From positions 1 through 64,000 of the forward strand of contig KE159601.1 of NCBI GenBank assembly GCA_000403275.2: a DNA stretch of 64,000 nt, given 5' to 3'. The notes under the pieces were generated by a model. That model saw only the letters and a list, made by a program, of their open reading frames with translations. It had not been told where the DNA came from and made no database searches. The first letter of the stretch is position 1; every line of letters starts with the position of its first letter. The DNA is from Lachnospiraceae bacterium 28-4 (GTDB lineage: Bacteria; Bacillota; Clostridia; Lachnospirales; Lachnospiraceae). Both the position numbers and the translations under genes were made by a program. Positions 17,528 to 25,625 of the stretch are shown piece by piece.

Positions 17528-17637
17528 ATTGTACATTCAAAATCAATCAAATTCAATCATATTAATGCACGAATATGACCGTTTTATTTTGTTTATTTTG
17601 CACGAATATGATTTTATTTGATTGAATATGATTGAAT
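17528..17637 (-). promoter_or_regulatory. fru promoter with repeated operator half-sites
   Basis: Reading leftward, TTGAAT (17551-17556) and TACAAT (17528-17533) are 17 nt apart. Over and upstream of it are repeats. TGATTGAAT-like half-sites occur in tandem on the leftward strand at about 17541-17559 and, on the opposite strand, at 17619-17627 and 17629-17637. The 13-mer TGCACGAATATGA occurs twice (17566-17578 and 17599-17611), 33 nt apart, which is about three helical turns. This symmetric array suits cooperative binding and looping by the DeoR-type regulator. Confidence 0.65.
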
Positions 17638-17732
17638 AAGCTATTTGCCGATGCTTTGCATTCTCTGCTGCCAATCGAGTAGAGAAGATTCATCTTCCCT
17701 GCTCGCCGCGCGGGGTACGTGCAGCAAAGCTG

Positions 17733-17790
17733 CTAATTTCCTTACGCACCCCTGCGCATAGCACCCCTGTGCATAGCCCCCCGGTGCATA
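17733..17790 (-). repeat. short tandem repeat behind tex terminator (3 units)
   Basis: Three 15-nt units (leftward strand TATGCACCGGGGGGC, TATGCACAGGGGTGC, TATGCGCAGGGGTGC) are followed by GTAAGGAAATTAG, directly after the U-run of the tex terminator. Sequence and placement match 13141-13183. No gene is seen in the remaining 17638-17871 stretch. Confidence 0.8.
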
Positions 17791-17826
17791 AAAAAAGATA
17801 CCGGCGAAGTCTCTCCCGCCGGTATC
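17788..17826 (-). terminator. terminator of tex
   Basis: A 10-bp stem (GATACCGGCG at 17797-17806 pairs with 17817-17826) with a 7-T run on the leftward strand, 46 nt past the tex stop. Confidence 0.9.
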
Positions 17827-17871
17827 TGCTTTTATCATCTCATATTCCCAGACCTATATCTTCTTTTTTCT

Positions 17872-20211
17872 TTAATTTTCCTTTCCGATCTTCATCGTCA
17901 AAGCAATCCTTTTTTTCGCCACATCCACGGAAAGTACCTGGACATCCACCACATCGCCCACGCTCACCGCCTCCAGCGGATGCTTGATAAAGCGGTTCGT
18001 GATCTGGGAAATGTGAACCAGGCCGTCCTGATGAACGCCGATATCGACGAATGCTCCGAAATCAATGACATTGCGTACGGTTCCCTTTAATATCATTCCC
18101 GGTTTCAAATCCTTCATTTCCAATACATCACTTCGCAGAACGGGTGCGGGCATGTCCTCTCTCGGGTCTCTGGCAGGCTTTTCCAATTCTTTTACAATAT
18201 CGGTCAGGGTAATCTCCCCTATGCCCAATTCCTCTGCCATTTTCTTTTTATCCCTGATTTTTTTCTCCAAAGAGCCGGCTGCCGCCGTTTCCTTTCCGCC
18301 GGATATGTTCTTTTCTTCCGCGCTGTCCAGGCTTATGCCGCCCATGGCCGCCGCCAAAGCCTTCCCCATGGCTGTGCCCGTATTGCGGATGACTACCTTG
18401 TTCTGTTTCTTTTCCTGCTTCGGTGCCGGCTTTTTCATCCCGGCCTTTTCCGCCGCCGCTTTTTTCTGCGCCGCCCTGACATCCTCCATCGTCAGTCCCA
18501 TCCTGTCCAATAATTGCAAAGTTGCCTCATAGGACTCCGGATGTACGCTGGTCGCATCCAGAGGGTTTTCTCCATCCAGTATGCGGAGGAAGCCCGCGCA
18601 CTGTTCAAACGCCTTCGGCCCCAGCTTCGCCACTTTTAAAAGCTGCTTTCTATTGATAAAACGTCCATTGTTTTCCCTGTAGTCCACAATATTTTTCGCT
18701 ATGGTCTTTGTAATTCCGGAGATGTATTCCAGCAGCGATGCCGAAGCCGTATTCAGATCCACGCCTACCTTGTTTACACAGTCTTCCACTACGCCGCCCA
18801 GTGTTTCGCTCAATTTTTTCTGGTTCATGTCGTGCTGGTATTGCCCTACGCCGATCGACCTGGGATCAATCTTCACCAGTTCGGCCAAGGGATCCTGGAG
18901 CCTTCGCGCAATCGACGCCGCGCTTCTCTGCCCTACATCAAAATTCGGGAATTCCTCCGTAGCCAGTTTGCTTGCCGAATAAACGGAAGCGCCCGCCTCG
19001 TTCACGATCACATACTGCACCGGCGTATCCAGCTCTTTAATGAGTTCCACGATCACCTGCTCGGACTCCCTAGAGGCCGTTCCGTTTCCTACCGAAATCA
19101 GGGATATCCCGTACTTTTTAATCAACTTCTTCAGCTCCGCCTTGGCCTCTGCCGTCTTGTTCTGAGGTGCCGTCGGGAAAATCACCTTAGTGTCCAGCAC
19201 TTTTCCCGTAGCATCCACTACCGCCAGTTTGCAGCCGGTACGGAACGCCGGATCCCAGCCAAGCACTACTTTCCCCGCGATCGGCGGCTGCATCAGCAGC
19301 TGTTCCAGATTCTTGCCGAATACGGAGATCGCCCCGTCTTCCGCTTTTTCCGTCAGTTCATTGCGTATCTCCCGCTCAATGGCCGGAGCGATCAGCCGGT
19401 GATAGCTGTCTTCTATCGTTTCCTTTAATACCGGAGCCGTAACGGCATTCTCCGATGTAATCACTTTTTTCTCTAAAAAGCGGAGAATGCGTTCTTCCGG
19501 CGCGGCAATTTTTACTGTAAGCACCTTCTCGTTTTCCCCGCGGTTCAGCGCTAGAACACGGTGTCCCGCCGCTTTTTTCACCGGTTCTTCATAATTATAA
19601 TACATTTCGTATACGCTCTCAGCTTTTTCATCTTTCGCGGTGCTGGTTACGCTGCCTTCTTCCATCGTAATATTCCTGATATAAATGCGGTAATCCGCTT
19701 CATCGGAAATGCTCTCCGCAATAATGTCCTTCGCCCCCTGAATAGCTTCCGCCGCGGACGTTACCCCTTTTTCCTCATTGATATATTGTAATGCTTCCTC
19801 CTCAAGAGAATGCTGCGCATCCTGCGCCAATATCCATCCGGCCAGCCCGTCAAGTCCTTTTTCTTTCGCCACGCTGGCCCTCGTCTTTCTTTTCGGGCGA
19901 TACGGGCGGTACAAATCCTCTACCACTACCAGCGTTTCCGCCGCAAGAATTTTTTCCTTCAATTCTTCCGTCAGTTTGCCCTGTTCCTCTATGCTGCCGA
20001 TCACCTGCTCTTTTTTCTCTTCCAAATTGCGCAAATAAACGAGTCTTTCATAAAGATTACGAAGCACTTCGTCATTTAAGGAGCCTGTGGCCTCCTTCCT
20101 GTATCTGGAAATAAAAGGAATCGTATTCCCTTCATCGATCAGCTTAACAGCAGCCTCTACCTGCCACTTCTGCACGGCCAGTTCCTGGCTTAATTTCAAA
20201 ACGATATCCAT
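17872..20211 (-). CDS. tex: Tex-family RNA-binding protein
   Basis: Conserved nucleic-acid-binding transcription factor of 779 residues. Order: N-terminal HTH-like region with IPFISRYRKEATGSLND, an YqgF/RNase H-like domain (GWDPAFRTGCKLAVVD), tandem helix-hairpin-helix (VDLNTASASLLEYISGI), and a C-terminal S1 domain (GTVRNVIDFGAFVDIGVHQD). An inserted Ala/Lys-rich low-complexity stretch (about residues 570-660) separates the HhH part from the S1 domain and is longer than in Tex of E. coli or Bordetella. The start was chosen at the Met of MDIVLKLS, which aligns with the family. It is transcribed alone. Confidence 0.94.
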   Translation of the reverse strand: MDIVLKLSQELAVQKWQVEAAVKLIDEGNTIPFISRYRKEATGSLNDEVLRNLYERLVYLRNLEEKKEQVIGSIEEQGKLTEELKEKILAAETLVVVEDLYRPYRPKRKTRASVAKEKGLDGLAGWILAQDAQHSLEEEALQYINEEKGVTSAAEAIQGAKDIIAESISDEADYRIYIRNITMEEGSVTSTAKDEKAESVYEMYYNYEEPVKKAAGHRVLALNRGENEKVLTVKIAAPEERILRFLEKKVITSENAVTAPVLKETIEDSYHRLIAPAIEREIRNELTEKAEDGAISVFGKNLEQLLMQPPIAGKVVLGWDPAFRTGCKLAVVDATGKVLDTKVIFPTAPQNKTAEAKAELKKLIKKYGISLISVGNGTASRESEQVIVELIKELDTPVQYVIVNEAGASVYSASKLATEEFPNFDVGQRSAASIARRLQDPLAELVKIDPRSIGVGQYQHDMNQKKLSETLGGVVEDCVNKVGVDLNTASASLLEYISGITKTIAKNIVDYRENNGRFINRKQLLKVAKLGPKAFEQCAGFLRILDGENPLDATSVHPESYEATLQLLDRMGLTMEDVRAAQKKAAAEKAGMKKPAPKQEKKQNKVVIRNTGTAMGKALAAAMGGISLDSAEEKNISGGKETAAAGSLEKKIRDKKKMAEELGIGEITLTDIVKELEKPARDPREDMPAPVLRSDVLEMKDLKPGMILKGTVRNVIDFGAFVDIGVHQDGLVHISQITNRFIKHPLEAVSVGDVVDVQVLSVDVAKKRIALTMKIGKEN

Positions 20212-20248
20212 ATCCAATAACCTTATCCCTTTCTCAACACTCCCCATT

Positions 20249-20277
20249 ATCCTATACGAAAACTATTCAATTTTCAA
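20249..20277 (-). promoter_or_regulatory. promoter of tex
   Basis: TTGAAA (20272-20277), 17-nt spacer, TAGGAT (20249-20254) on the leftward strand, about 40 nt before the chosen tex start. Confidence 0.55.
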
Positions 20278-20279
20278 GA

Positions 20280-20308
20280 TTGTATTATGGCTTATTAAGT
20301 GATACAAT
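20280..20308 (+). promoter_or_regulatory. promoter of the DUF4190-like gene
   Basis: TTGTAT (20280-20285), 17-nt spacer, TACAAT (20303-20308), about 60 nt before the start codon. It is divergent from and adjacent to the tex promoter. Confidence 0.6.
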
Positions 20309-20368
20309 AAATATGTATATTTTCGGATATGTGCATCTGCCACATCCAGAAAACGAATGGAGAAAATT

Positions 20369-20848
20369 ATGGATTTTAACAATAACGGCTATCACATGGA
20401 TCATAACCAAAATATAAATAATAATAATACGGGAAGCCCCTCTTACGGGTACCAAGCCCGTCCTCCATACGCCGCACCTGGCCAAAAGCTCGCCAATGCC
20501 GCTATGGTTCTCGGGATTATTTCCGTTTTATCCACTATTTTAATGACGATTTATATCCCTATGATTCTGGGCACTATAGCGATCGTTCTCGCGCTCCTGT
20601 CCAAAGGCCTCCAATCGCATATGGCCGGCCAGGCCATGACCGGAATGGTCTGTGGTATCGGCGGCCTTCTGATGAACCTTGGGATATTGATATCGTCTTT
20701 GATGTTTATTTTTTCCCACCCGGAGATTTTACAGGATGCGGCCAGAACCTACGATACCCAGTTTGAAATTATCTATGGGGAATCTACGGAAGATATCCTT
20801 GGCCAGTCTCTGGAGGACTGGGTGAATGAGACATTTGATTTAAATTAG
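20369..20848 (+). CDS. DUF4190-like small membrane protein
   Basis: A 159-residue protein. The first about 45 residues are Asn/Gly/Tyr/Pro-rich (DFNNNGYHMDHNQNINNNN...), followed by two to three hydrophobic helices with the small-residue pattern NAAMVLGIISVLSTI...GTIAIVLALLSKG...GMVCGIGGLLMNLGI, typical of DUF4190 proteins. The C-terminus is acidic and soluble. The start has GGAGAAAATT ahead of it. Function unknown. It is followed 13 nt later by the putative metallopeptidase gene, so the two are likely co-transcribed. Confidence 0.7.
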   Translation: MDFNNNGYHMDHNQNINNNNTGSPSYGYQARPPYAAPGQKLANAAMVLGIISVLSTILMTIYIPMILGTIAIVLALLSKGLQSHMAGQAMTGMVCGIGGLLMNLGILISSLMFIFSHPEILQDAARTYDTQFEIIYGESTEDILGQSLEDWVNETFDLN

Positions 20849-20861
20849 AGAGGAGAGTATT

Positions 20862-21359
20862 ATGAGTACGATCAGCCCAATCAGTAATGGTTCTAACTAC
20901 AGTGGTTATAATGTTTCCAACGGTTCTGCGCCGGAAGGGTCTTCCGGTATTGCCAGGAACCCGGGGGAATCCAATGTGAAGTCTCCTGGCAGGAAATCTT
21001 CGCCCGCCGAGTGCGAGACTTGTAAGAACAGAAAATATCAGGATGGCTCCGATGAAATGGTATCTTTCAAATCGGCTACCCACATTTCTCCGCAGTCAGC
21101 CGCAAGCGCCGTTCGTTCCCACGAGCAGGAGCATGTCTCCAATGCTTATAAAAAAGCGGCGCAGAATAACGGCAAAGTTGTTTCCGCCAATGTCTCCATC
21201 CACACTTCCGTATGTCCGGAATGCGGGCGCAGTTACGTATCCGGCGGAACAACATCGACGCAGATCAAATATTTTAACGAAGACAATCCTTACCAGAAGG
21301 ATTTAAAGACCGCCGATTCCATAAAATATCAGGGCATGAATGTGGATATGGCAGTATAA
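20862..21359 (+). CDS. putative zincin-like protein with HEQEH motif
   Basis: A 165-residue protein. A Ser/Asn/Gly-rich N-terminus precedes CETCKNRKYQDGSDEMVSF, then the block SAASAVRSHEQEHVSNAYKK, which contains HExxH (HEQEH), the zinc-protease signature. A second CxxC knuckle (VCPECGRSY) follows. The two CxxC pairs may bind a structural zinc. The pattern resembles SprA-related and other putative small metalloproteins; no signal peptide is visible. Activity is unproven; the third zinc ligand is not obvious. Confidence 0.6.
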   Translation: MSTISPISNGSNYSGYNVSNGSAPEGSSGIARNPGESNVKSPGRKSSPAECETCKNRKYQDGSDEMVSFKSATHISPQSAASAVRSHEQEHVSNAYKKAAQNNGKVVSANVSIHTSVCPECGRSYVSGGTTSTQIKYFNEDNPYQKDLKTADSIKYQGMNVDMAV

Positions 21360-21395
21360 GCACCAGGAATTTATGAAAGCAGGAGACGTTACACT

Positions 21396-22148
21396 ATGAA
21401 CACATACAAATCCTCCGCCCAGTTAAAGGGCATGTCAAAGGAACAGTTATTCGGGCATTACGGCACCGTGATCGGGGCTTTATTCCTTGTGGGAATCATT
21501 AGTCTGGTCGCGGATTCCATACCGTCTTCGCTGATCCGGGCAAGCAGCATCCCGGAACTGATCATTTATTATCTGATCGGCTTCCTGATAACTCTGTTCC
21601 TTGGCATTTTTAACTCCGGCGAAGCTTTTCTCTATCTGAAGCTGATATGCCGGCAGTCCGTTTCCGCAGGGGATGTCTTTTATGGTTTTAAGGTTCATCC
21701 TGATAAAGCGATACTTTTGGAGTTCGCTCTTTCTATCGTCATTTATATATGCATGACCCCCGTTATGATTTTTTACTATTTATATCTGACGGCAGGTCTG
21801 CCTGTTTATATGCTGCTGATGTCTGTTTTCCTTGTAATCGGTGCGGTCATTATTACCATCGTATACTTGATGCTTTCTCAGACATTCTTTTTATTGCAGG
21901 ATTTTCCTCAATATTCGGCCAAAGAACTGATAAACATGAGCCGCCAGATTATGAAGGGGCATAAGGGACGGTTGTTCTATATCCATATTAGCTTCCTCCC
22001 GTTGTATCTTTTGAGCGTTTTTTCCTTCTTCATCGCGTTTTTCTGGCTTGTGCCATATACCAACACCGTGCTTGCTAACTTTTACATGGATTTGATGAAG
22101 AACCGGAATCAAACCTCAGCAGATGATATTTCTCAATATAATCCCTGA
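21396..22148 (+). CDS. DUF975-type membrane protein
   Basis: A 250-residue protein with about five hydrophobic segments and a short cytosolic N-terminus (SSAQLKGMSKEQLFGHYGTVIGA) that matches DUF975 family members. Conserved features include the FLGIFNSGEAFLYLKL region and INMSRQIMKGHKGRLF before the last helix pair. Its last 74 nt overlap the 3' end of the convergent amidase gene. Function unknown. Confidence 0.75.
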   Translation: MNTYKSSAQLKGMSKEQLFGHYGTVIGALFLVGIISLVADSIPSSLIRASSIPELIIYYLIGFLITLFLGIFNSGEAFLYLKLICRQSVSAGDVFYGFKVHPDKAILLEFALSIVIYICMTPVMIFYYLYLTAGLPVYMLLMSVFLVIGAVIITIVYLMLSQTFFLLQDFPQYSAKELINMSRQIMKGHKGRLFYIHISFLPLYLLSVFSFFIAFFWLVPYTNTVLANFYMDLMKNRNQTSADDISQYNP

Positions 22149-23121
22149 CCAGCGATTCCCCGTAAGTAAGGGAAGTCGCATAGCCGCACTCCTGTAAATA
22201 CCGACAGGCAAGTACATGATTGTCGCAGCCGATTACCTTGGAATATCTCAATGTCCTTCCGCCATCGGTTCTTCTTGTCGCTATATAATCATTATGATCA
22301 CGGATCGACTGTTCCCAACTGTCATAGGCACGCCACAGGGTATCGTCTTTTGTATAATAACTGCCGTCACTTCGTTGTTCCGTGGCGGCTTTTTTATATG
22401 TCCTGCCTGTCCACCCATTCTTCTTTATGCCAAACAGCGCGTTTGCTTCCCTGGCCAGCTCCGAAGTCCCCCACGCGGACTCCTTGATCGCCTGCGCCAC
22501 TACTACCGAAGGAAGAACGATCCTTCTTTTTTCCCAATCTTCTTTCGCTATTTTCCCTACAAACTCCTCAAACGGTTCCTGGGTCATTCCCTCTGCTGCC
22601 TGTCCGCATATTCCCTTACAGATCGCTTCCGCCGCGGCTTCTGCTCCGGCAGCGATATAAAGATCCACATCGTTCCGGTTATCGCAAAAACAGACTTCTA
22701 TTAACATGGCCTTTGCTTTTGATTTGCGGATCAGGTATAATCCGTTTCCTTTTTTTACTCCCCGGTTCTTTAAGCCCCATTTTGCAAAGTTCGCGCATAT
22801 ATTTACCGCCTCCTCATATTGCCTCCCCTCATAGGTATAGATCTCCACGCCCTGCCCCAAATGGCCGGGAGAGGCATTGAAATGAATGCTGATAAACCAA
22901 TCCAAATCTTCTCTGTTGGCAAGCGCCGTCGCCATTTGTAAATACTCCCGCTGCGTATCAGCCCTGTCTATCGTGCAGTCCACCGTTTCTATTCCGGCAG
23001 CCTTCAACTGATCCCTCAACGCATTGCCTATCCGTCTCGTATGTTCCGATTCTTTTATGATCCCAACCGCCCCATAACCCGGCCCGCTTATGGTATGCCC
23101 GCAATTTATTCCTATCTTCAT
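22075..23121 (-). CDS. two-domain cell-wall hydrolase: amidase_3 plus glucosaminidase
   Basis: A 348-residue endolysin-like enzyme. Residues 1-175 form an N-acetylmuramoyl-L-alanine amidase (NCGHTISGPG with a zinc His, a Glu in KESEHTRR, the second His in SIHFNAS and a catalytic Glu in LIEVCFC). Residues about 180-335 form a FlgJ-like glucosaminidase (SVVVAQAIKESAWGTSELA with its catalytic Glu, NALFGIKKNGWTG, LRYSKVIG). There is no signal peptide, so exit would need the holin encoded next to it. It lies in a leftward cassette: sigma factor, XhlA-like protein, holin, then this gene. Confidence 0.93.
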   Translation of the reverse strand: MKIGINCGHTISGPGYGAVGIIKESEHTRRIGNALRDQLKAAGIETVDCTIDRADTQREYLQMATALANREDLDWFISIHFNASPGHLGQGVEIYTYEGRQYEEAVNICANFAKWGLKNRGVKKGNGLYLIRKSKAKAMLIEVCFCDNRNDVDLYIAAGAEAAAEAICKGICGQAAEGMTQEPFEEFVGKIAKEDWEKRRIVLPSVVVAQAIKESAWGTSELAREANALFGIKKNGWTGRTYKKAATEQRSDGSYYTKDDTLWRAYDSWEQSIRDHNDYIATRRTDGGRTLRYSKVIGCDNHVLACRYLQECGYATSLTYGESLVRDYIEKYHLLRFDSGSSSNPCKS

Positions 23122-23145
23122 AACACTTCCCTCTTTTTCTGTTTT

Positions 23146-23370
23146 TTACTCTGTTTTTAACTCCGGCAGGCCTGCCACCGACGTCAGCAGCGACAGTAAA
23201 CCCGCCAGAAGGGAGGCGGACAGCGCCATCATCCAGTCCACATCCTTTAACACCGCCGCCGTTCCGATGGTTGCCGCTGCCGTTTGGGCCATCGTTTTTG
23301 CCGCCCTTATCCCGGCCGCTTTTAGCCATCTTCCTATCTTCTCCTTATGTATAATCACTCCTTTATCCAT
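23146..23370 (-). CDS. phage holin, r1t type
   Basis: A 74-residue membrane protein matching the r1t-type holin pattern. An amphipathic N-terminus with RWLKAAGIRAAKTMAQTAAA is followed by the hydrophobic segment and the C-terminal DVDWMMALSASLLAGLLSLL / TSVAGLPE block. It would form membrane holes that let the signal-less hydrolase, and possibly other proteins, reach the outside. GGAGGAAACCGT precedes the ATG, and the hydrolase gene starts 24 nt downstream. Confidence 0.92.
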   Translation of the reverse strand: MDKGVIIHKEKIGRWLKAAGIRAAKTMAQTAAATIGTAAVLKDVDWMMALSASLLAGLLSLLTSVAGLPELKTE

Positions 23371-23393
23371 ACGGTTTCCTCCTTCCCCAAATC

Positions 23394-23696
23394 TTATATT
23401 GACTTCAAAACCGCTGTCACGATAGCACTAATGAATCCTCCCGACAATGCCGTAATAATCGCCGCTTTTATCACTTTTCCGGTTTCCACCGGCACTCTTT
23501 CCAGCGTTTCCAGTCTGCTTCCCTGTTGGTTCAACTCCTGCAGCATATTCTCTATGCTGACTGCCATCCTGTTGACCGATATCGCAAGCTCCTGGATCGC
23601 CTTGCTCCGGGTCTCTAGATCATCGGTACGGCGCTTCAGGGAATCGATCCGCTGTTCATGCGCTTCCAGCCTTACCGCTACTTCTGTTTCATCCAT
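23394..23696 (-). CDS. XhlA-like hemolysin/lysis accessory protein
   Basis: A 100-residue protein with a long coiled-coil N-terminal half (about residues 5-70: RLEAHEQRIDSLKRRTDDLE, heptads continuing through ENMLQELNQQGSRLETLERV) and one C-terminal transmembrane helix (AAIITALSGGFISAIVTAV). This matches XhlA, which cooperates with holin and amidase in Bacillus defective prophages. The second Met was taken as start because GGAGG lies just before it; the upstream in-frame ATG would place that ribosome site inside the gene. Confidence 0.8.
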   Translation of the reverse strand: MDETEVAVRLEAHEQRIDSLKRRTDDLETRSKAIQELAISVNRMAVSIENMLQELNQQGSRLETLERVPVETGKVIKAAIITALSGGFISAIVTAVLKSI

Positions 23697-23760
23697 GTTT
23701 CCCTCCATTTCTGCACAACTTTATAGTGCAGGATTAAAAATTTTTAATTTTGAATCTTTC
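23696..23760 (-). repeat. leader hairpin repeat ending in the ribosome site (copy 1)
   Basis: On the leftward strand: AT-rich dyad AAAATTAAAAATTTTTAAT, then hairpin CTGCAC-loop-GTGCAG, then AGAAATGGAGGG, whose GGAGG is the xhlA ribosome site. A second copy with compensatory changes (TGCGC/GCGCA) precedes hisC at 54903-55015. Confidence 0.7.
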
Positions 23761-23771
23761 ACCTTCTTTCT

Positions 23772-24317
23772 TTATCCTGAATATTTTTTCAAAAAATCCG
23801 CTATTTTTTTCAAAGCCCTCTGTTTTAGCTGATTTACCGATTGCCTTGATTGTTGGGATATTCTGGCAATTTCTGCCGCCGTATAACCTTCCTCATAGAT
23901 CTGATAAATGATCTGGTATTCTTTTTCGCTCAGCAGACTCTTAATCCCCAATTCTGCAAAAAAATCTGTTTGATTTAATTTGGCTGCCCGCGCTTCTACA
24001 TAATATTTTTGTTCTTCCGTCAAGTCTGACAACGCCACTTCTTTTTCACACCGTATGATTTGCCGCACTCTTTTGTTATAATAATTTATAATAGAAACAT
24101 TTATGTAAGAAATGACCGCTCCATCCTCCAAGCTGACAATCCTTTCCAAATTCACGGAACGTATCATCTCCATATAAAAGAGAATAATATCTTCGTAAGC
24201 GTCTTCGTAATTCAATTTCCTGGCATACTTTCTGAATAACGGGGAAAATTTTTGAATTAATTCCAGCATTGCCTCTTTGTCGCCTTTCTGCGCGTTACAA
24301 ATTAAATCACATAGCAT
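23772..24317 (-). CDS. TcdR/UviA-like alternative sigma factor
   Basis: A 181-residue sigma-70 family protein. An N-terminal region 2-like half (KFSPLFRKYARKLNYEDAYE then DIILFYMEMI) resembles TcdR/BotR/UviA of clostridia. A region 4 HTH at the C-terminus (EYQIIYQIYEEGYTAAEIAR with a recognition-helix segment SQQSRQSVNQLKQRALKK) follows. The length matches this group (about 178-190). TcdR and UviA control toxin or bacteriocin genes and sit beside holin genes, as here. Its own promoter region has TTTACA, 16 nt, CTCATTATA. A phage- or conjugation-related sigma-like regulator is the alternative. Confidence 0.8.
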   Translation of the reverse strand: MLCDLICNAQKGDKEAMLELIQKFSPLFRKYARKLNYEDAYEDIILFYMEMIRSVNLERIVSLEDGAVISYINVSIINYYNKRVRQIIRCEKEVALSDLTEEQKYYVEARAAKLNQTDFFAELGIKSLLSEKEYQIIYQIYEEGYTAAEIARISQQSRQSVNQLKQRALKKIADFLKKYSG

Positions 24318-24334
24318 GATCCATTCCTCCTTTA

Positions 24335-24366
24335 CTATAATGAGATTTTTTTATTATAATTGTAAA
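24335..24366 (-). promoter_or_regulatory. candidate TcdR-type promoter of the sigma gene
   Basis: Leftward strand: TTTACA (24361-24366), 16-nt spacer, CTCATTATA (about 24337-24345), leaving a leader of about 20 nt that contains AAAGGAGG. A matching arrangement is found before rhs. The -35 TTTACA is the element described for TcdR-family promoters. Confidence 0.45.
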
Positions 24367-24371
24367 CATGA

Positions 24372-24416
24372 AAAAGCCTTCTTATATATATTCCTGAAAT
24401 ACATAAGATGGCTTCA
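24372..24416 (-). terminator. hairpin with T run upstream of the sigma gene
   Basis: Leftward strand: AAGCCATCTTATG pairs with TATATAAGAAGGCTT, followed by TTTC. It lies just upstream of the candidate sigma promoter, so it may insulate the sigma gene from upstream transcription. Nothing else is seen in 24318-24583 apart from the ribosome site of the rightward gene. Confidence 0.5.
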
Positions 24417-24583
24417 CACATTTTTAAAAAAAATATAAACTTTTCCCCTTCTGTCATGCCAAACACTGCCCGGATCAAAAATGCAACTGCTGGTTGACAT
24501 ATTGCATGGCGTCGGTAGGTGGTGTGCAACCGGCAGAATCACTAAAATAAACATACAAAAAAACAAAAAGGAGGAGATCTACT

Positions 24584-25564
24584 ATGATTTTCGCAAATAA
24601 ACTTATTCAGCTCCGTAAGAAAAACGGATGGTCGCAGGAAGAACTGGCAGAACAGATGGATGTCACCCGGCAGTCCGTCTCAAAATGGGAAAGCGCGCAA
24701 TCCATCCCCGACTATGAAAAAATGATACGCCTTTCGCATTTGCTGGGAGTAAGTATTGATTATTTACTCAAAGATGAAATGGAAGAAGAAGAATTTTCAG
24801 TTTCCGCCGAAGAAGAATCTTCATTAAGAAGGGTGTCCATGGAAGAAGCAAATGCATTTCTTTCCATAAAAGCCGCCACTTCAAAGCCGATCGCTTATGC
24901 GATATTTTTATGTATCCTGTCCCCTGTTTGCCTGTTCCTCGGATCAGCGGCCAGTGAAATGCCCGAATACCATCTGCCGGAACAGGCGGCCACGGGCATA
25001 GGCATGATTGTTCTGCTCATTCTTGTGGCAACGGCGGTCGCTATTTTTATTTCAAGCAGCAATAAATCCGCCTCTTTTGACTATTTGGAAAAAGAAGTAT
25101 TTGAAACGGAGTACGGTGTCAGCGGAATGGTAAAGGAGCGCAAGGAGCAGTATAAAAATATTCATGCTAAAAATAATATCATCGGCAGCTGCCTGTGCAT
25201 CCTGTCTTTAATCCCGCTGTTTGCCGGCGCAATTATTAATGATGAAAATACCCTGTTTCTGACGGCTATGCTTTCAACGACACTCGTTATCGCCGGTATT
25301 GGAGTCACTTTTTTCATACACAGCGGCATCATCTGGTCCAGCTTTGAAAAACTTTTGCAGGAAGGCGATTATTCCAAAGAAAAAAAGAAAAGGCAGCCGT
25401 TCATGGCCACCGTATCTGGCATTTACTGGTTAATAGCCACCGCGATCTATCTGGCTTATAGCTTTGTTACCCAGGATTGGGGTTCCTCCTGGATCGTCTG
25501 GCCCGTAGCCGGCGTATTGTATCCCGCCACGATCGGATTTCTTCATTTGTTTCATTCGAAATAG
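24584..25564 (+). CDS. XRE-family regulator with C-terminal membrane domain
   Basis: A 326-residue protein. Residues 1-65 form an XRE HTH (KLIQLRKKNGWSQEELAEQM, TRQSVSKWESAQSIPD, LLGVSIDYLL). An acidic linker follows, then four hydrophobic segments (about residues 102-120, 138-155, 205-225, 230-255) and a terminal pair. This HTH-plus-membrane layout is common in Firmicutes and suggests envelope sensing. It starts behind AAGGAGGAGAT. It is divergent from the sigma gene. Confidence 0.85.
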   Translation: MIFANKLIQLRKKNGWSQEELAEQMDVTRQSVSKWESAQSIPDYEKMIRLSHLLGVSIDYLLKDEMEEEEFSVSAEEESSLRRVSMEEANAFLSIKAATSKPIAYAIFLCILSPVCLFLGSAASEMPEYHLPEQAATGIGMIVLLILVATAVAIFISSSNKSASFDYLEKEVFETEYGVSGMVKERKEQYKNIHAKNNIIGSCLCILSLIPLFAGAIINDENTLFLTAMLSTTLVIAGIGVTFFIHSGIIWSSFEKLLQEGDYSKEKKKRQPFMATVSGIYWLIATAIYLAYSFVTQDWGSSWIVWPVAGVLYPATIGFLHLFHSK

Positions 25565-25625
25565 GGCGTTATCCACCCAGTGGTAGTGTTCTGAATGTTG
25601 TCGCTCACGCTCCTCCTTCCCGGCT

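Noticed and set aside
21396-24366. A prophage
   Set aside because: Only lysis-type genes and a sigma factor are present; no integrase, portal, capsid, terminase or tail genes lie within the window.
24480-24545. A possible tRNA-like or tracr-like stretch upstream of the XRE gene
   Set aside because: No cloverleaf or conserved T-loop could be formed.
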